A stretch of 64,000 bases of DNA from JALZKA01 sp963717635. GTDB lineage: Bacteria > Actinomycetota > Thermoleophilia > Solirubrobacterales > 70-9. Each line of letters begins with the position of its first letter. Position 1 is the stretch's first letter. The DNA is taken from the NCBI GenBank assembly GCA_963717635.1, contig OY970347.1, forward strand, positions 2,294,001 through 2,358,000, read 5' to 3'. A model generated the notes under the pieces. It was not told the origin of the DNA and ran no database searches. It saw only the letters and a list, made by a program, of their open reading frames with translations. Below, piece after piece: positions 17,900-26,339 of the stretch. The position numbers and the translations under genes were made by a program.

Positions 17900-18454
17900 A
17901 TGTCGACCTACGAATTGCTGCTCCTGCTCCATGTTCTCGCCGTCGTCATCTGGCTCGGCGCCGCCTTTGCGCTGACGATGCTGGTCCTGCGCGCCGAACT
18001 GGCGCACGATGCCGCCGCGAAGGCCGAAGTCAACGCGGGCACGGAATGGCTGGCGGTCCGTGTGTTCATCCCGGCCTCGCTGAGCACGTTGATCTTCGGC
18101 CTGCTCACGATGATCGAGGGCCCCTGGGGGCTCGATCAGCTCTGGGTGGCGCTGGGGCTCGCCGGCTGGGCGGTCTCGTTTTTCACCGGGATCCTCTACT
18201 TCAAGCCCGAGAGCGAGCGGGTCGAGGCGCTCGTCAGCGAACAGGGAGCGGAGAGTCCTGAGGTCCAGCGTCGTCTCGACCAGATGGAGCTGATCGGGCG
18301 AATCGAACTGGCCGTCCTCTTCCTGGTCGTCGGCGACATGGTGATCAAGCCGACCGGCGACGATACCGGGGTCCTGATCGTGGGCGCCGCACTGCTCGCC
18401 GGGGTCGTAGCCATGCTCGTGGGGCTCGCGCGCTCGCGTCCTGCCGAGGCCTGA
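17900..18454 (+). CDS. DUF2269-type integral membrane protein
   Basis: 184 aa with four hydrophobic segments. The N-terminal 'MSTYELLLLLHVLAVVIWLGAAF' is the hallmark entry of DUF2269 and related small membrane proteins. Function unknown. It is divergent from the peroxiredoxin and converges on the DHA2 transporter with a GC-rich imperfect inverted repeat between them. Confidence 0.7.
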   Translation: MSTYELLLLLHVLAVVIWLGAAFALTMLVLRAELAHDAAAKAEVNAGTEWLAVRVFIPASLSTLIFGLLTMIEGPWGLDQLWVALGLAGWAVSFFTGILYFKPESERVEALVSEQGAESPEVQRRLDQMELIGRIELAVLFLVVGDMVIKPTGDDTGVLIVGAALLAGVVAMLVGLARSRPAEA

Positions 18455-18508
18455 CGCCCTCTCTCGACCACTCGACTGAGGCGAGCCGGCCGCGGTCGGC
18501 CGCTCAGG

Positions 18509-19861
18509 CTACGCGGCCTCCGTCACCACCTCACCCTCGCCGCTCGAGCGTGAGGGAATCAGCAGCCAGGCGGTCGCGATCGCGCCCGCGATCGCGATCA
18601 CAGCGCAGACGATCAGCGCGTCGTGGAGGCCGTCCACGTACGACTGGAGGTCGCCGCCCAGCGCCGCATCAGCAGGCACGAGGGTCCCGAGCGCAGCGAT
18701 CCCGACGGCGACGCCGGTTTGCCGGAAGGTGTCATTCGCGCCGACCGCGAGCCCGCTCTGCTCCTCGGGCAGGGCTCGGAGAGCGAGCTCGCTGGCGGTG
18801 GGATTGAACAAACCGGTGCCGATGCTCGCGAGGAGCAGGCCGGGAAGCGTCACGGTCCACGAGGAGTCGACGCCGATCATGAGGAGCGCAACCATCCCGC
18901 CCGCGATCAGCGCGAGTCCGGCGCTCGCAAGCTTCGCCGGCGACGCCGTCGCCCCGAGCGTGGCCGTCATCCCGGAGACGGCGAACACCAGGAACGTGCC
19001 GGGCAGGTAGACGAGACCGGTCTCGATCGGCGAGAGCCCCAGCACCGTCTGCAGGTAGAGGGTCATGTAGAGGAAGACCGCGAAGAACGACGAGGCGATG
19101 GCGAACACCGCGACCTGCGGGCCGGCGAACCGCCGCTGGCTCAATAGGCGGAGCGGCATCATCGGCTCGCGCGAGCGCTCCTCGACGACAATGAACGCAA
19201 CGAGGAACAGAGCCGCGCCGGCAAGCGCCGCGACGATGCCGGCGCTGCCCCAGCCCTCCTCGTTCCCGCGCAACAGCGCGAGGATCAACAGGAAGAGACC
19301 GGCGATCAGCGTGATCTGGCCGGGCAGGTCGATCCGGCGCGGCGTCGGATCGCGGCTCTCGGCAACGGCGCGGAACGTGATCCACAGCGCGACGGCGCCG
19401 ATCGGCACGTTGATCAGGAAGATCGCCCGCCAGCCGAACAGCTCCGTGAGCGAGCCGCCGATGAAGGGGCCGAGCGCGAAGGACGCGCCGATCGCGGCCC
19501 CGTAGACGGCGAGCGCCTTGACGCGGTCCTCCTGTAGGGGCGTGGCCTGGGAGATCAGCGCCAGGGCCGTCGCAAACATCATCGAGGCCCCCAGCCCCTG
19601 GATCGCCCGAGCACCGACGAGGGTTTCGATGCTGGAGGCCGCGCCGCAGAGCGCGGAGCTCACGGTGAAGATCATGAGCCCCAGGGCAAAGAGCCGCCGG
19701 CGCCCCAACCGGTCGGCGAGCGCCCCGGCCGTGAGCACGGTCGCCGCCAGGGGGATCGTGTAGGCGTCGATGACCCACTGGAGCCCGGTCAGGTCGGTGT
19801 CCAAGCCGCCGGCGATGTCCGAGATCGCGGTGTTGATGACGCTGATGTCCAGCATCAGCAT
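18509..19861 (-). CDS. MFS drug exporter, DHA2 / EmrB-QacA type (14 TM)
   Basis: 450 aa from the first ATG. The motif 'LDISVINTAISDI' in TM1 and 'GALADRLGRRRLFALGL' between TM2 and TM3 are diagnostic of DHA2 multidrug exporters. The ATG at 19861 starts inside TM1: in-frame codons upstream read 'GLTIAVACLATAM', which is the missing half of the helix, yet no ATG, GTG or TTG exists between there and the in-frame stop at about 19933. A CTG start or an earlier frameshift is possible. Confidence 0.82.
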   Translation of the reverse strand: MLMLDISVINTAISDIAGGLDTDLTGLQWVIDAYTIPLAATVLTAGALADRLGRRRLFALGLMIFTVSSALCGAASSIETLVGARAIQGLGASMMFATALALISQATPLQEDRVKALAVYGAAIGASFALGPFIGGSLTELFGWRAIFLINVPIGAVALWITFRAVAESRDPTPRRIDLPGQITLIAGLFLLILALLRGNEEGWGSAGIVAALAGAALFLVAFIVVEERSREPMMPLRLLSQRRFAGPQVAVFAIASSFFAVFLYMTLYLQTVLGLSPIETGLVYLPGTFLVFAVSGMTATLGATASPAKLASAGLALIAGGMVALLMIGVDSSWTVTLPGLLLASIGTGLFNPTASELALRALPEEQSGLAVGANDTFRQTGVAVGIAALGTLVPADAALGGDLQSYVDGLHDALIVCAVIAIAGAIATAWLLIPSRSSGEGEVVTEAA

Positions 19862-20046
19862 CGCGGTCGCCAGGCAGGCGACAGCGATCGTCAGTCCGGT
19901 GCTGTGTCCCTGGGCGCGATTGATCGCAGGAAGTTAGCGGAGCAAGGAATGATCCGAGCCCTCGACCGAGGCGTTACGGTGCGGCGCGATGTTTCAGGTC
20001 GGCGCCAAGCTCCTTTACGGGAGATCGGAGCCGACGCGCTCTACAG

Positions 20047-20137
20047 CGGAGGGGGAGGGATTCGAACCCTCGATGGACGAGAAAACGCCCATAACGGTTT
20101 TCGAGACCGCCGCATTCAACCGCTCTGCCACCCCTCC
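20047..20137 (-). tRNA. tRNA-Ser (anticodon CGA)
   Basis: A 91-nt class II tRNA. The acceptor stem GGAGGGG/CCCCTCC pairs fully, the anticodon loop reads CTCGAAA (anticodon CGA), there is a long variable arm, and the T-arm is GAGGG-TTCGAAT-CCCTC. The discriminator base is G. It reads the UCG codon. Confidence 0.97.
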
Positions 20138-20178
20138 AAGAGGGGATGCTAGCGACAGATCGGATGCGGGCGGCGGGA

Positions 20179-20205
20179 GCCGGGCGGCGTCGTCAACCGC
20201 CCGGC
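20179..20205 (-). terminator. Hairpin after the small membrane protein gene
   Basis: A perfect 9-bp inverted repeat (GCCGGGCGG / CCGCCCGGC, 9-nt loop) lies 5 bp beyond the stop of the 47-aa membrane protein gene on the minus strand. It has no U-tract, as is usual for high-GC actinobacterial terminators. Confidence 0.5.
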
Positions 20206-20210
20206 CAGCG

Positions 20211-20354
20211 TCAGACGCGGGTTGATCGGCTCGCGGCGATCCGCGGCCAGATCAACAGGACGAGTCCGATCAGGATGCAGGCGATTCCGAGTCCGTAATG
20301 GACGAGGACCGCCAGCACGATGCCGATGACTATGAGAAGCAGCGATAGTTCCAT
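20211..20354 (-). CDS. Small hydrophobic membrane protein, 47 aa
   Basis: 'MELSLLLIVIGIVLAVLVHY' followed by a second hydrophobic stretch 'GLGIACILIGLVLLIWPRIA' and a basic tail (ASRSTRV) predicts two tightly spaced membrane helices with the C-terminus inside. Function unknown. Supported by the hairpin directly after its stop and by the absence of a competing gene in the interval. Confidence 0.55.
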   Translation of the reverse strand: MELSLLLIVIGIVLAVLVHYGLGIACILIGLVLLIWPRIAASRSTRV

Positions 20355-20399
20355 GCCGCAGCCGCTACCCCCGGCAACCCGCCGGAAACGGCCGCACCG

Positions 20400-20849
20400 G
20401 TGTCGGAACGCAATACTGGACGTCTGTCCGAGCCGGGGGAACATGACACGCCGACCCACGAGGAGGTCCTCGCGCGGGGATACGACGCGTTCAACCAGCG
20501 CGACTCCGCCCGCCTGCGGACGCTGATGGTCGAGGACTTCCAGTGGAACGAGGCCGCGGAGGTCCCGGGCCGCAAGGTCTGCAAGTCGGCCAACGAGTTC
20601 CTCGCCTACATGCTGGGATTCGAGCGCCTCTGGGACGAGTTCGCCTTCGAGCTCCTGGAGACGACACCCGGCGCCGGCGACACGCTCCTGGCGACGGTTC
20701 GCGGACGCGGACGCGGCAAGGCCAGCACCCACGAGTTCGAGCTGACGATCCACCACCTCTGGCGCTTTCGCGACGGCAAGGTGGCGCGAATGGATGCCTA
20801 TCTGGACCCGCAGGAGGCCGCCGACGCGGCGGGCCTGCGAGAGACCTAG
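20400..20849 (+). CDS. SnoaL-like / NTF2-fold protein
   Basis: 149 aa, GTG start. 'VLARGYDAFNQRDSARLRTLMVEDFQWNEAAEVPGR' and 'IHHLWRFRDGKVARMDAYLDPQEAADAAGL' are the helix and strands of the NTF2-like cone fold, as in SnoaL-like proteins and ketosteroid-isomerase relatives. The ligand or reaction is unknown. The stop shares CTAG with the convergent cyclase gene. Confidence 0.75.
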   Translation: MSERNTGRLSEPGEHDTPTHEEVLARGYDAFNQRDSARLRTLMVEDFQWNEAAEVPGRKVCKSANEFLAYMLGFERLWDEFAFELLETTPGAGDTLLATVRGRGRGKASTHEFELTIHHLWRFRDGKVARMDAYLDPQEAADAAGLRET

Positions 20850-23800
20850 AGGAACCTTGTGCCGCTGAGCGCGTCTAGGGTGGCCCGCCTCTGGGCGGTC
20901 GAGACCACGTCGCCCTTCGCCTCGTAGAGCTCGACCGCGCGCTCGAGGACCGGCACCGCCTCGGACGGCGAGCGCGCGGCCAGCAGGACCTCGCCCAGGC
21001 AGCTCAATGCGTCGGCGTGGAGGACGACCGTGTCCCCCGGCTCGGCGACGTCAACCGCCTCGCGGGCGAAGCGCTCGGCCTCGGCCAGGTGATTCGACGC
21101 CGTCAGCGCCTGAGCGCGGGCGATGCGCCACTTGACCTGGGCGTCGAGGTCGTCGCTGGCGGCGATCTCCTCGGTGCGCTCGCTCAGCTCGAGTGCTTCG
21201 TCGGCCCTGTCCTGCGCGACGAGCGCCCCGGCCAGGACAGGGATCAGACTCGCCGCGATGTGCTTCGCGCCCGAGTCCTCGAAGTACTCGATCGCCGGGC
21301 GGAGCTCGCGCTCCGCGGCGGCAGGATCGGAGGCGAGCGGCTCGACGATCGCGGTCGAGAGCGCGAGGTAGGAGATGTGGACCGGCAGGTCGAGCTCTTC
21401 GAAGATCGCGCGAGCGTCGGCGAACGCCTGCTGGGCGTGGCCGACCTTGCCGGCGCGGGCGAGCATCTCGCCCATGCGCCCGAGCGTCGACCCCTCGAGC
21501 GCGCGGTTGTCATGGGCCCGCGCCCACTCCAGATCCTCGCGGGCGCGGGCGACGACCCGTTCGCAGGGCACCGGCCCCAGCGTTGAGACCTGCAGGAGCC
21601 AGTAGCGGATCCATGCCTCGACGCCGGCATCACCGGCGCCACTCGCCAGCTCCAGCGCGCGCTCCAGTGCCTCCGCCGCCGCGGCCTGCTGGCCCCGGTC
21701 GGAGTGGACCTTCCCCAGCAGGTGCCAGGCGCGCGCCGCATCGAGGTCCTCTTCGAGCCGGTGGAACACCGCCAGCGCCTGCTCGGCGGCGGTGCGCCCG
21801 TGGTTCGTCCACCAGACCGGATCGGTCAGCCGCTTGAGGTTGGCCTCGAGGATGCGCATTCGCGCCTCCGCGCGCTCGTCGCCAACGGCGACCACCGCGC
21901 GGCGCGCCTCGGCGAGGACCTGATCGGCGCGCTCGGTCTCGCCGCCGCGGATCAGCGCCATCCCGAGATCGATCAGGGGCTCCAGCCGCGCCGCCGGGTC
22001 GGAGCCGCCGCTCTCGGCGAGCAGGGCCACCGCACGCGCGAGCAGGGCGGCGGCACCGGCGTCGTCCTGACGGGCGGCCGCGCGCTTCCCGGCATTCGAG
22101 AGGTGCGCAGCCGCGCGCAACGCCAGTTCTTCGACCTGCTCGGCTGAGCCGAGAAGCTCCCGGCGGCATTGATTCGCAGTCTCGAGGTGGTAGCCGATGA
22201 TCTCTTCGACCTGGCCCAGCCGCGACTCGGACCAGCCCAGGAGCCAGTCGGCGAAGCGCTCGTGCAGCGTCGCCCGCCGGGCCTTGGAGAGTGCGCCGTA
22301 GACCGCGTCGCGCACCAGGATGTGGCGGAACTGGAAGAAGTCCCGGGGCACGCCCGTGCGGCGGACGGGCTCGATCAGCCGTTTGCCCACCAGCGCCTCG
22401 ACCTCCTCGAAACCGCCGTCCCCGGCCAGGGCCGCGGCCGCATCGGCCCAGAACTCCTTGCCGATCACCGAAGCGGCCTCGGCCAGGGCGCGCTCGCTCG
22501 GCGAGAGATGGTCGATCCGAGCGGCCAGGATCGCCTCGATCGTCGGCGGAACGTCGAGCTCGCGCGTCCCGTTGTGAACCGACCAACCGTCCTCGGAGCG
22601 CCGCAGCACACCATCGTCGATCAGCATCGAAAGCAGCTGCTCCACGAACAACGGGTTGCCGGCTGCCAGTTCGACGACGCGCGCCCGCAACGGCTCGACC
22701 AAGCCGCCACCCGTGAGCTTGTCGACGAGGTCGCCGATCGAGTCGTTGGCCAGCGCATCCAGCGAGATCGTCGTTGCGCTGGACTGGCGCCAGTCCGGGC
22801 GCTTGTCGAGCAGCTCGAAGCGGGACGTGCAGGCGAGCAGGATCGGCACCGACCGGGTCTGGCGCGAGAGGTAGAGGATCAGCTCGAGCATCGTGGGCTC
22901 GGCCCACTGGAGGTCCTCCATCCAGACGATCACGGGGCGCCTGCGGGCGAGTGCCTCGAGCAGCCGGCGGACCGCCCAGAACGCCTGCTCCCCCGGCTCG
23001 AAGGAATCGTCCAGCCCCGTGATCTGCGCGAGGTGGCGGGCGATCGCGGGACCGTCGGGGTCGCCCGCCATCACCGCGTCGAGCTTGCCGCTCGCGCTGG
23101 CAGCGTCGTCTGAGTCCTCGATGCCGGCCGCCTGCCAGACGATCTCGGTCAGCGGCCAGTAGGTGATGCCCTCGCCGTAGGGGAGGCACCGCCCGACGAG
23201 CACGGTCGCGCTCGGACGGTAGCGCTGGACCATCTCGGCGACCAGCCGCGACTTCCCGACCCCGGCCTCACCGAGGACCGTGACGAACTCGCAAGAGTTA
23301 CGTGCGACGCAGCGCTCGAATGCCACCTGGAGGAGCGCCAGGTCACGCTCGCGGCCGACCATCGGGCGGTCGGCGAGCGGTTCGCCCTCGGATCGACCGG
23401 TCCCGAGCAGCAGAAAAGTGGCCAGCGGCTCGGAGCGGCCGCGCAACTCGACCCGGCCCGAGGGCTCGACGTCGACCTCGTTGCGCACCAGGCGATAGGT
23501 GTCCTCGCCGATCAGGATCTGGCCCGGCTCGGCCAGCTTTTCGAGCCGGGCGGCGACGTTCATCGTGTCGCCCAGCGACATCGAGCGGCCGGCGATCGGC
23601 GGCCCGACCACCACTGTCCCGGTGTTGATGCCGATCCGGAGCCCAAGCCGCACCCCAAGCCGGGGCTCGAGCTCCGAGTTCAGTGCTTCGACCTCGGTCA
23701 GCATCTCCGCAGCGGCGTGGACCGCCCGCAGGGCATCGTCCCCATGCGCGACCGGCGCCCCGAAGATGCCCATCACCTCGTCGCCGATGAAGTTCTCGAC

Positions 23801-23977
23801 GGTGCCTCCGTGACGCTCGATCGTCGCCCCCATGCGCTCGAAGAAAGCGCCGACGACCTGGCGGAACAGCTCTGGGTCCAGCTTCTCGGCAAGCGTCGTC
23901 GAACCGGCCATGTCCGCGAACACGGCGGTTACCTTCTTGCGCACCTCGAGTGAGGATTCGCCCCCGAAACCGGCCAC
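20846..23977 (-). CDS. Class III nucleotidyl cyclase - AAA ATPase - TPR signalling protein
   Basis: 1043 aa. Residues about 14-165 form a class III cyclase domain: metal-binding D22 (VFADMAG) and D66 (GDEVMG), and the N140-x3-R144 transition-state pair. The base-contacting lysine expected just before GD is replaced (ENFIGD, N62). Residues about 205-550 are a STAND-type ATPase (Walker A GEAGVGKS, 236-243; 'PVIVWMEDLQWAEPT' as Walker B). The rest is helical repeat of TPR type. Such proteins couple ligand or partner sensing to cyclase activity; nucleotide specificity is uncertain because of N62. Confidence 0.85.
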   Translation of the reverse strand: MAGFGGESSLEVRKKVTAVFADMAGSTTLAEKLDPELFRQVVGAFFERMGATIERHGGTVENFIGDEVMGIFGAPVAHGDDALRAVHAAAEMLTEVEALNSELEPRLGVRLGLRIGINTGTVVVGPPIAGRSMSLGDTMNVAARLEKLAEPGQILIGEDTYRLVRNEVDVEPSGRVELRGRSEPLATFLLLGTGRSEGEPLADRPMVGRERDLALLQVAFERCVARNSCEFVTVLGEAGVGKSRLVAEMVQRYRPSATVLVGRCLPYGEGITYWPLTEIVWQAAGIEDSDDAASASGKLDAVMAGDPDGPAIARHLAQITGLDDSFEPGEQAFWAVRRLLEALARRRPVIVWMEDLQWAEPTMLELILYLSRQTRSVPILLACTSRFELLDKRPDWRQSSATTISLDALANDSIGDLVDKLTGGGLVEPLRARVVELAAGNPLFVEQLLSMLIDDGVLRRSEDGWSVHNGTRELDVPPTIEAILAARIDHLSPSERALAEAASVIGKEFWADAAAALAGDGGFEEVEALVGKRLIEPVRRTGVPRDFFQFRHILVRDAVYGALSKARRATLHERFADWLLGWSESRLGQVEEIIGYHLETANQCRRELLGSAEQVEELALRAAAHLSNAGKRAAARQDDAGAAALLARAVALLAESGGSDPAARLEPLIDLGMALIRGGETERADQVLAEARRAVVAVGDERAEARMRILEANLKRLTDPVWWTNHGRTAAEQALAVFHRLEEDLDAARAWHLLGKVHSDRGQQAAAAEALERALELASGAGDAGVEAWIRYWLLQVSTLGPVPCERVVARAREDLEWARAHDNRALEGSTLGRMGEMLARAGKVGHAQQAFADARAIFEELDLPVHISYLALSTAIVEPLASDPAAAERELRPAIEYFEDSGAKHIAASLIPVLAGALVAQDRADEALELSERTEEIAASDDLDAQVKWRIARAQALTASNHLAEAERFAREAVDVAEPGDTVVLHADALSCLGEVLLAARSPSEAVPVLERAVELYEAKGDVVSTAQRRATLDALSGTRFL

Positions 23978-24018
23978 GGCCTGATGATCGCGGTTGGCGG
24001 CGGCGCGTGCAAGGCCGG

Positions 24019-24040
24019 GAGGGTGAGCTTCGTCACCCTC
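24019..24040 (-). terminator. Hairpin downstream of the YtoQ-family gene
   Basis: GAGGGTGA-GCTTCG-TCACCCTC, a perfect 8-bp stem with a 6-nt loop, lies 10 bp after the stop at 24051 on the minus strand. It probably ends the YtoQ-family transcript before the cyclase gene. It lacks a U-tract. Confidence 0.5.
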
Positions 24041-24050
24041 GGCCGGCCGG

Positions 24051-24509
24051 TCAGTCCTTGGCGATCGCGTAGCGGAGGATCTCGACCACCTGCTCGGGCG
24101 TCTCGGCCGTCGCCATCGCGGCGCGGTCGATCTCCTTCAGGGCATGATCGTGCTCCGGCGGATGGAGCGTGATCAGCGGCGTGCCGAGCGCGGCGGCGAA
24201 TCCGGCGTCGAAGGCTGCGTTCCATTGCTTGTACTGCTCGCCGAAGCGGACGACGACCACGTCGGCGCGGCGCAGCAGGGTCTGCGTGCGCACCGCGTTG
24301 AGCCCGGCGCCCTTGTGGTCGTGCCAGAACTTGTCGGGCTCGGGGCCGAGGATCTCGACGCCGGCGTCGTCGGAAGCCGAGTGGTCGGTCACCGGCGCGA
24401 GCAGCTCGACCGGCAGGCCCGCTTCCCTGACCCCGGCGGCGATCCGGTCGCGCCAGTCGGAGTGGATCTCGCCGGCGAGGTAGACGTTCCAGGTGCTATC
24501 GGGGGCCAT
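24051..24509 (-). CDS. YtoQ-family protein (nucleoside deoxyribosyltransferase-like fold)
   Basis: 152 aa. 'WNVYLAGEIHSDWRDRI' and 'RADVVVVRFGEQYKQWNAAFDAGFAAALGTPLITLH' match the YtoQ family at full length. The fold resembles nucleoside 2-deoxyribosyltransferases ('DAGFAAALGTPLI' is the equivalent of the usual E-x-G-x-A motif with Asp in place of Glu). No substrate is established. Convergent spacing to its neighbours suggests a single-gene transcript. Confidence 0.8.
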   Translation of the reverse strand: MAPDSTWNVYLAGEIHSDWRDRIAAGVREAGLPVELLAPVTDHSASDDAGVEILGPEPDKFWHDHKGAGLNAVRTQTLLRRADVVVVRFGEQYKQWNAAFDAGFAAALGTPLITLHPPEHDHALKEIDRAAMATAETPEQVVEILRYAIAKD

Positions 24510-24544
24510 TGGGCTGATCGTAGTAACTACGCTTCAGCGCCCTC

Positions 24545-24633
24545 GGAGAGGTGACCGAGTGGCTTAAGGTGCGCGACTGGAAATCGCGTGGGCGGTGCAA
24601 GCTGCCTCGTGGGTTCGAATCCCACCCTCTCCG
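24545..24633 (+). tRNA. tRNA-Ser (anticodon GGA)
   Basis: An 89-nt class II tRNA. Acceptor GGAGAGG/CCTCTCC, anticodon loop CTGGAAA (anticodon GGA), long variable arm, T-arm GTGGG-TTCGAAT-CCCAC, discriminator G. It reads UCC/UCU. Its last base directly precedes the stop codon of the convergent acyl-CoA dehydrogenase gene. Confidence 0.97.
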
Positions 24634-25803
24634 CTAAAGCCCCATCGTCTTGCCGATCAGCTCCTTCATGATTTCGTTCGTGCCCGCGTAGATCCGCGTG
24701 ATCCGGGCGTCCACCCAGGCCTTCGAGATCGGGTATTCGGTCGTGTAGCCGTAGCCGCCGTGGAGCTGGACGCCGGCGTCGGTGACCTTCCCCAGCAGCT
24801 CGGTCACCCACCACTTCGCCATCGCCGCCTCCTCGACCGTCGCCACGCCGGCACAGTGGCGCTCGATCGTGCGGTCGATGAACGCGCGCGTGATCTCGAG
24901 CTCGGTCTTGAGCTCGGCCATCAGGAACCGGGAGTGCTGGAACGATCCGATCGGACGGCCGAAGGCCTTGCGCTCCTTGACGTAGGAGAGCGTCATCTCG
25001 AACGCGAGCTCGGCGCCGGCGAGCGAGGTGACGGCCAGGATCAGGCGTTCGGGGACCAGGCGTGAGACGAGCTGCATGAAGCCCGACCCCTCGGCGCCGA
25101 GCAGGTTCTCGGCCGGGACTTGGACGTCGTTGAAGAACAGCTCGGAGGTGTCGGAGGCGTGCTGGCCCAGCTTCTCGATCTGCTTGCCCCGTTCGAAGCC
25201 CTCCATCTCGCGCTCGACGATCAGCAGCGAGAGGCCGCCGTGCGGGTCGTCGGAGGTGCGCGCGGCGACGATCACCATGTCGGCGTTGATGCCGTTGGTA
25301 ATGAAGGTCTTGGCGCCGTTGACGACGTAGCCGTCGCCGTCCGCCTTGGCGCTGGTCTGGATCGCCGCCAGATCCGAGCCGGTTCCGGGCTCGGTCATCG
25401 CGAGCGCCAGAATCCGCTCGCCCGCCGCCACGGCGGGCAGCCAGCGCTGCTTCTGCTCGTCGGTGCACGAGGCCATCAGATAGGGCAGGCAGACGTCGGT
25501 GTGCAGCAGCGGCCCGGTGAACGCGTCGCCGGCCCCGGAGCGCGTTGCCTCCTCGCCGAGCACGACGTTGAAGCGCCAGTCGTCGACCCCCGGCCCGCCG
25601 TACTCCTCGGGCACCTCCATCGCGAGGAACCCGTACTCGGCCGCCTTGGTGAACAGCTCGCGCGGGACGAGCCGTGCCTGCTCCCACTCCGAGTAGTTGG
25701 GGACGACCTCGGCCGCGAGGAACTTGCGAAAGCTCTCGCGGTAGTCGTCGTGCTCGGGCTCGAAGATGGTGCGCTTGGTGGGCTGCGGTGCGGCGATCGC
25801 CAT
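24634..25803 (-). CDS. Acyl-CoA dehydrogenase
   Basis: 389 aa, full family length. The FAD/substrate loop 'ALAMTEPGTGSDLAAIQTSA' and the C-terminal 'QLHGGYGYTTEYPISKAWVDARITRIYAGTNEIMKELIGK' are diagnostic. It takes electrons from acyl-CoA to make the trans-2-enoyl-CoA of beta-oxidation; chain length is unknown. The catalytic base in many homologues is the Glu of 'GTNEI', present here. ATG start with GAGAGG upstream. A 26-bp palindromic operator lies 40 bp upstream. Confidence 0.93.
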   Translation of the reverse strand: MAIAAPQPTKRTIFEPEHDDYRESFRKFLAAEVVPNYSEWEQARLVPRELFTKAAEYGFLAMEVPEEYGGPGVDDWRFNVVLGEEATRSGAGDAFTGPLLHTDVCLPYLMASCTDEQKQRWLPAVAAGERILALAMTEPGTGSDLAAIQTSAKADGDGYVVNGAKTFITNGINADMVIVAARTSDDPHGGLSLLIVEREMEGFERGKQIEKLGQHASDTSELFFNDVQVPAENLLGAEGSGFMQLVSRLVPERLILAVTSLAGAELAFEMTLSYVKERKAFGRPIGSFQHSRFLMAELKTELEITRAFIDRTIERHCAGVATVEEAAMAKWWVTELLGKVTDAGVQLHGGYGYTTEYPISKAWVDARITRIYAGTNEIMKELIGKTMGL

Positions 25804-25842
25804 GTGGCGTCCTCTCGGTCGTTGGTGGCCGGCGGAGGTATA

Positions 25843-25868
25843 ACAAACCGAACAGTCGTTCTGTTTGT
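25843..25868. promoter_or_regulatory. 26-bp palindromic operator (TetR type) upstream of acyl-CoA dehydrogenase
   Basis: The half sites ACAAACCGAAC and GTTCTGTTTGT face each other across AGTC and differ at only one position per arm. It lies between the divergent dehydrogenase and DUF4383 genes, next to TTATAC, a possible -10 element reading toward the dehydrogenase. The half site ACAAACCG recurs in the operator at 53782-53803 upstream of the acyl-CoA ligase. Confidence 0.7.
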
Positions 25869-25897
25869 GGCTCGTCTATCTTTGCCGCGTGCCAGCG

Positions 25898-26320
25898 ATG
25901 ACGGCCCCAGGTGATTGGACGGTCGCGCAGAAGTTCGCGATCGGGCTTGGGGTCTTCACCACCTTGTTTGGGCTCGTCGGCCTGGCGGCGAATCCCGACT
26001 TCGCAGTGGGGGACGACGCAACCGCGGACAGCATCCTCGGGGTCGACTGGAACGGGTGGCACGGAGTCGCCGCCATCCTCGTCGGGGCACCCGGGCTGGC
26101 CATCGCGTGGCTGCCCGCGCTCGCGATCCCGTATCTGGCCTACCGCGCGCTCACGGACGCGGCCGTCGGGCTCTGGGCGTTTCTCGACGACCGTCCGCTC
26201 GGGGTGCTGTTCCTGCCGACCAACGGCGACGCCATCCTGCACATCGCGGTGGCGGCGGTCGCGACGCTGGGCATCGTGCTCGCCAGCCGCGGAGCTCGCC
26301 CGACCGTCGGCACGGCGTAG
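25898..26320 (+). CDS. DUF4383-type membrane protein
   Basis: 140 aa from the ATG at 25898; a GTG at 25889 is also possible. It has four hydrophobic segments, with 'DWNGWHGVAAILVGAPGLA' after the first. This NxWH segment is the landmark of the DUF4383 membrane family. Function unknown. Divergent from the acyl-CoA dehydrogenase, sharing its operator region. Confidence 0.65.
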   Translation: MTAPGDWTVAQKFAIGLGVFTTLFGLVGLAANPDFAVGDDATADSILGVDWNGWHGVAAILVGAPGLAIAWLPALAIPYLAYRALTDAAVGLWAFLDDRPLGVLFLPTNGDAILHIAVAAVATLGIVLASRGARPTVGTA

Positions 26321-26339
26321 CCGCCTACCCGCGGCCGGC

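Noticed and set aside
20041..20152. Short frames such as 'GGGGIRTLDGRENAHNGF' as small proteins
   Set aside because: They are translations of the tRNA-Ser gene and are a known annotation artefact; the same applies near 57264 and 62220.
21630..23189. Long frames overlapping the cyclase-AAA-TPR gene in other frames
   Set aside because: They lack domains, while the 1043-aa frame has cyclase and Walker motifs throughout. They are GC-driven shadows.
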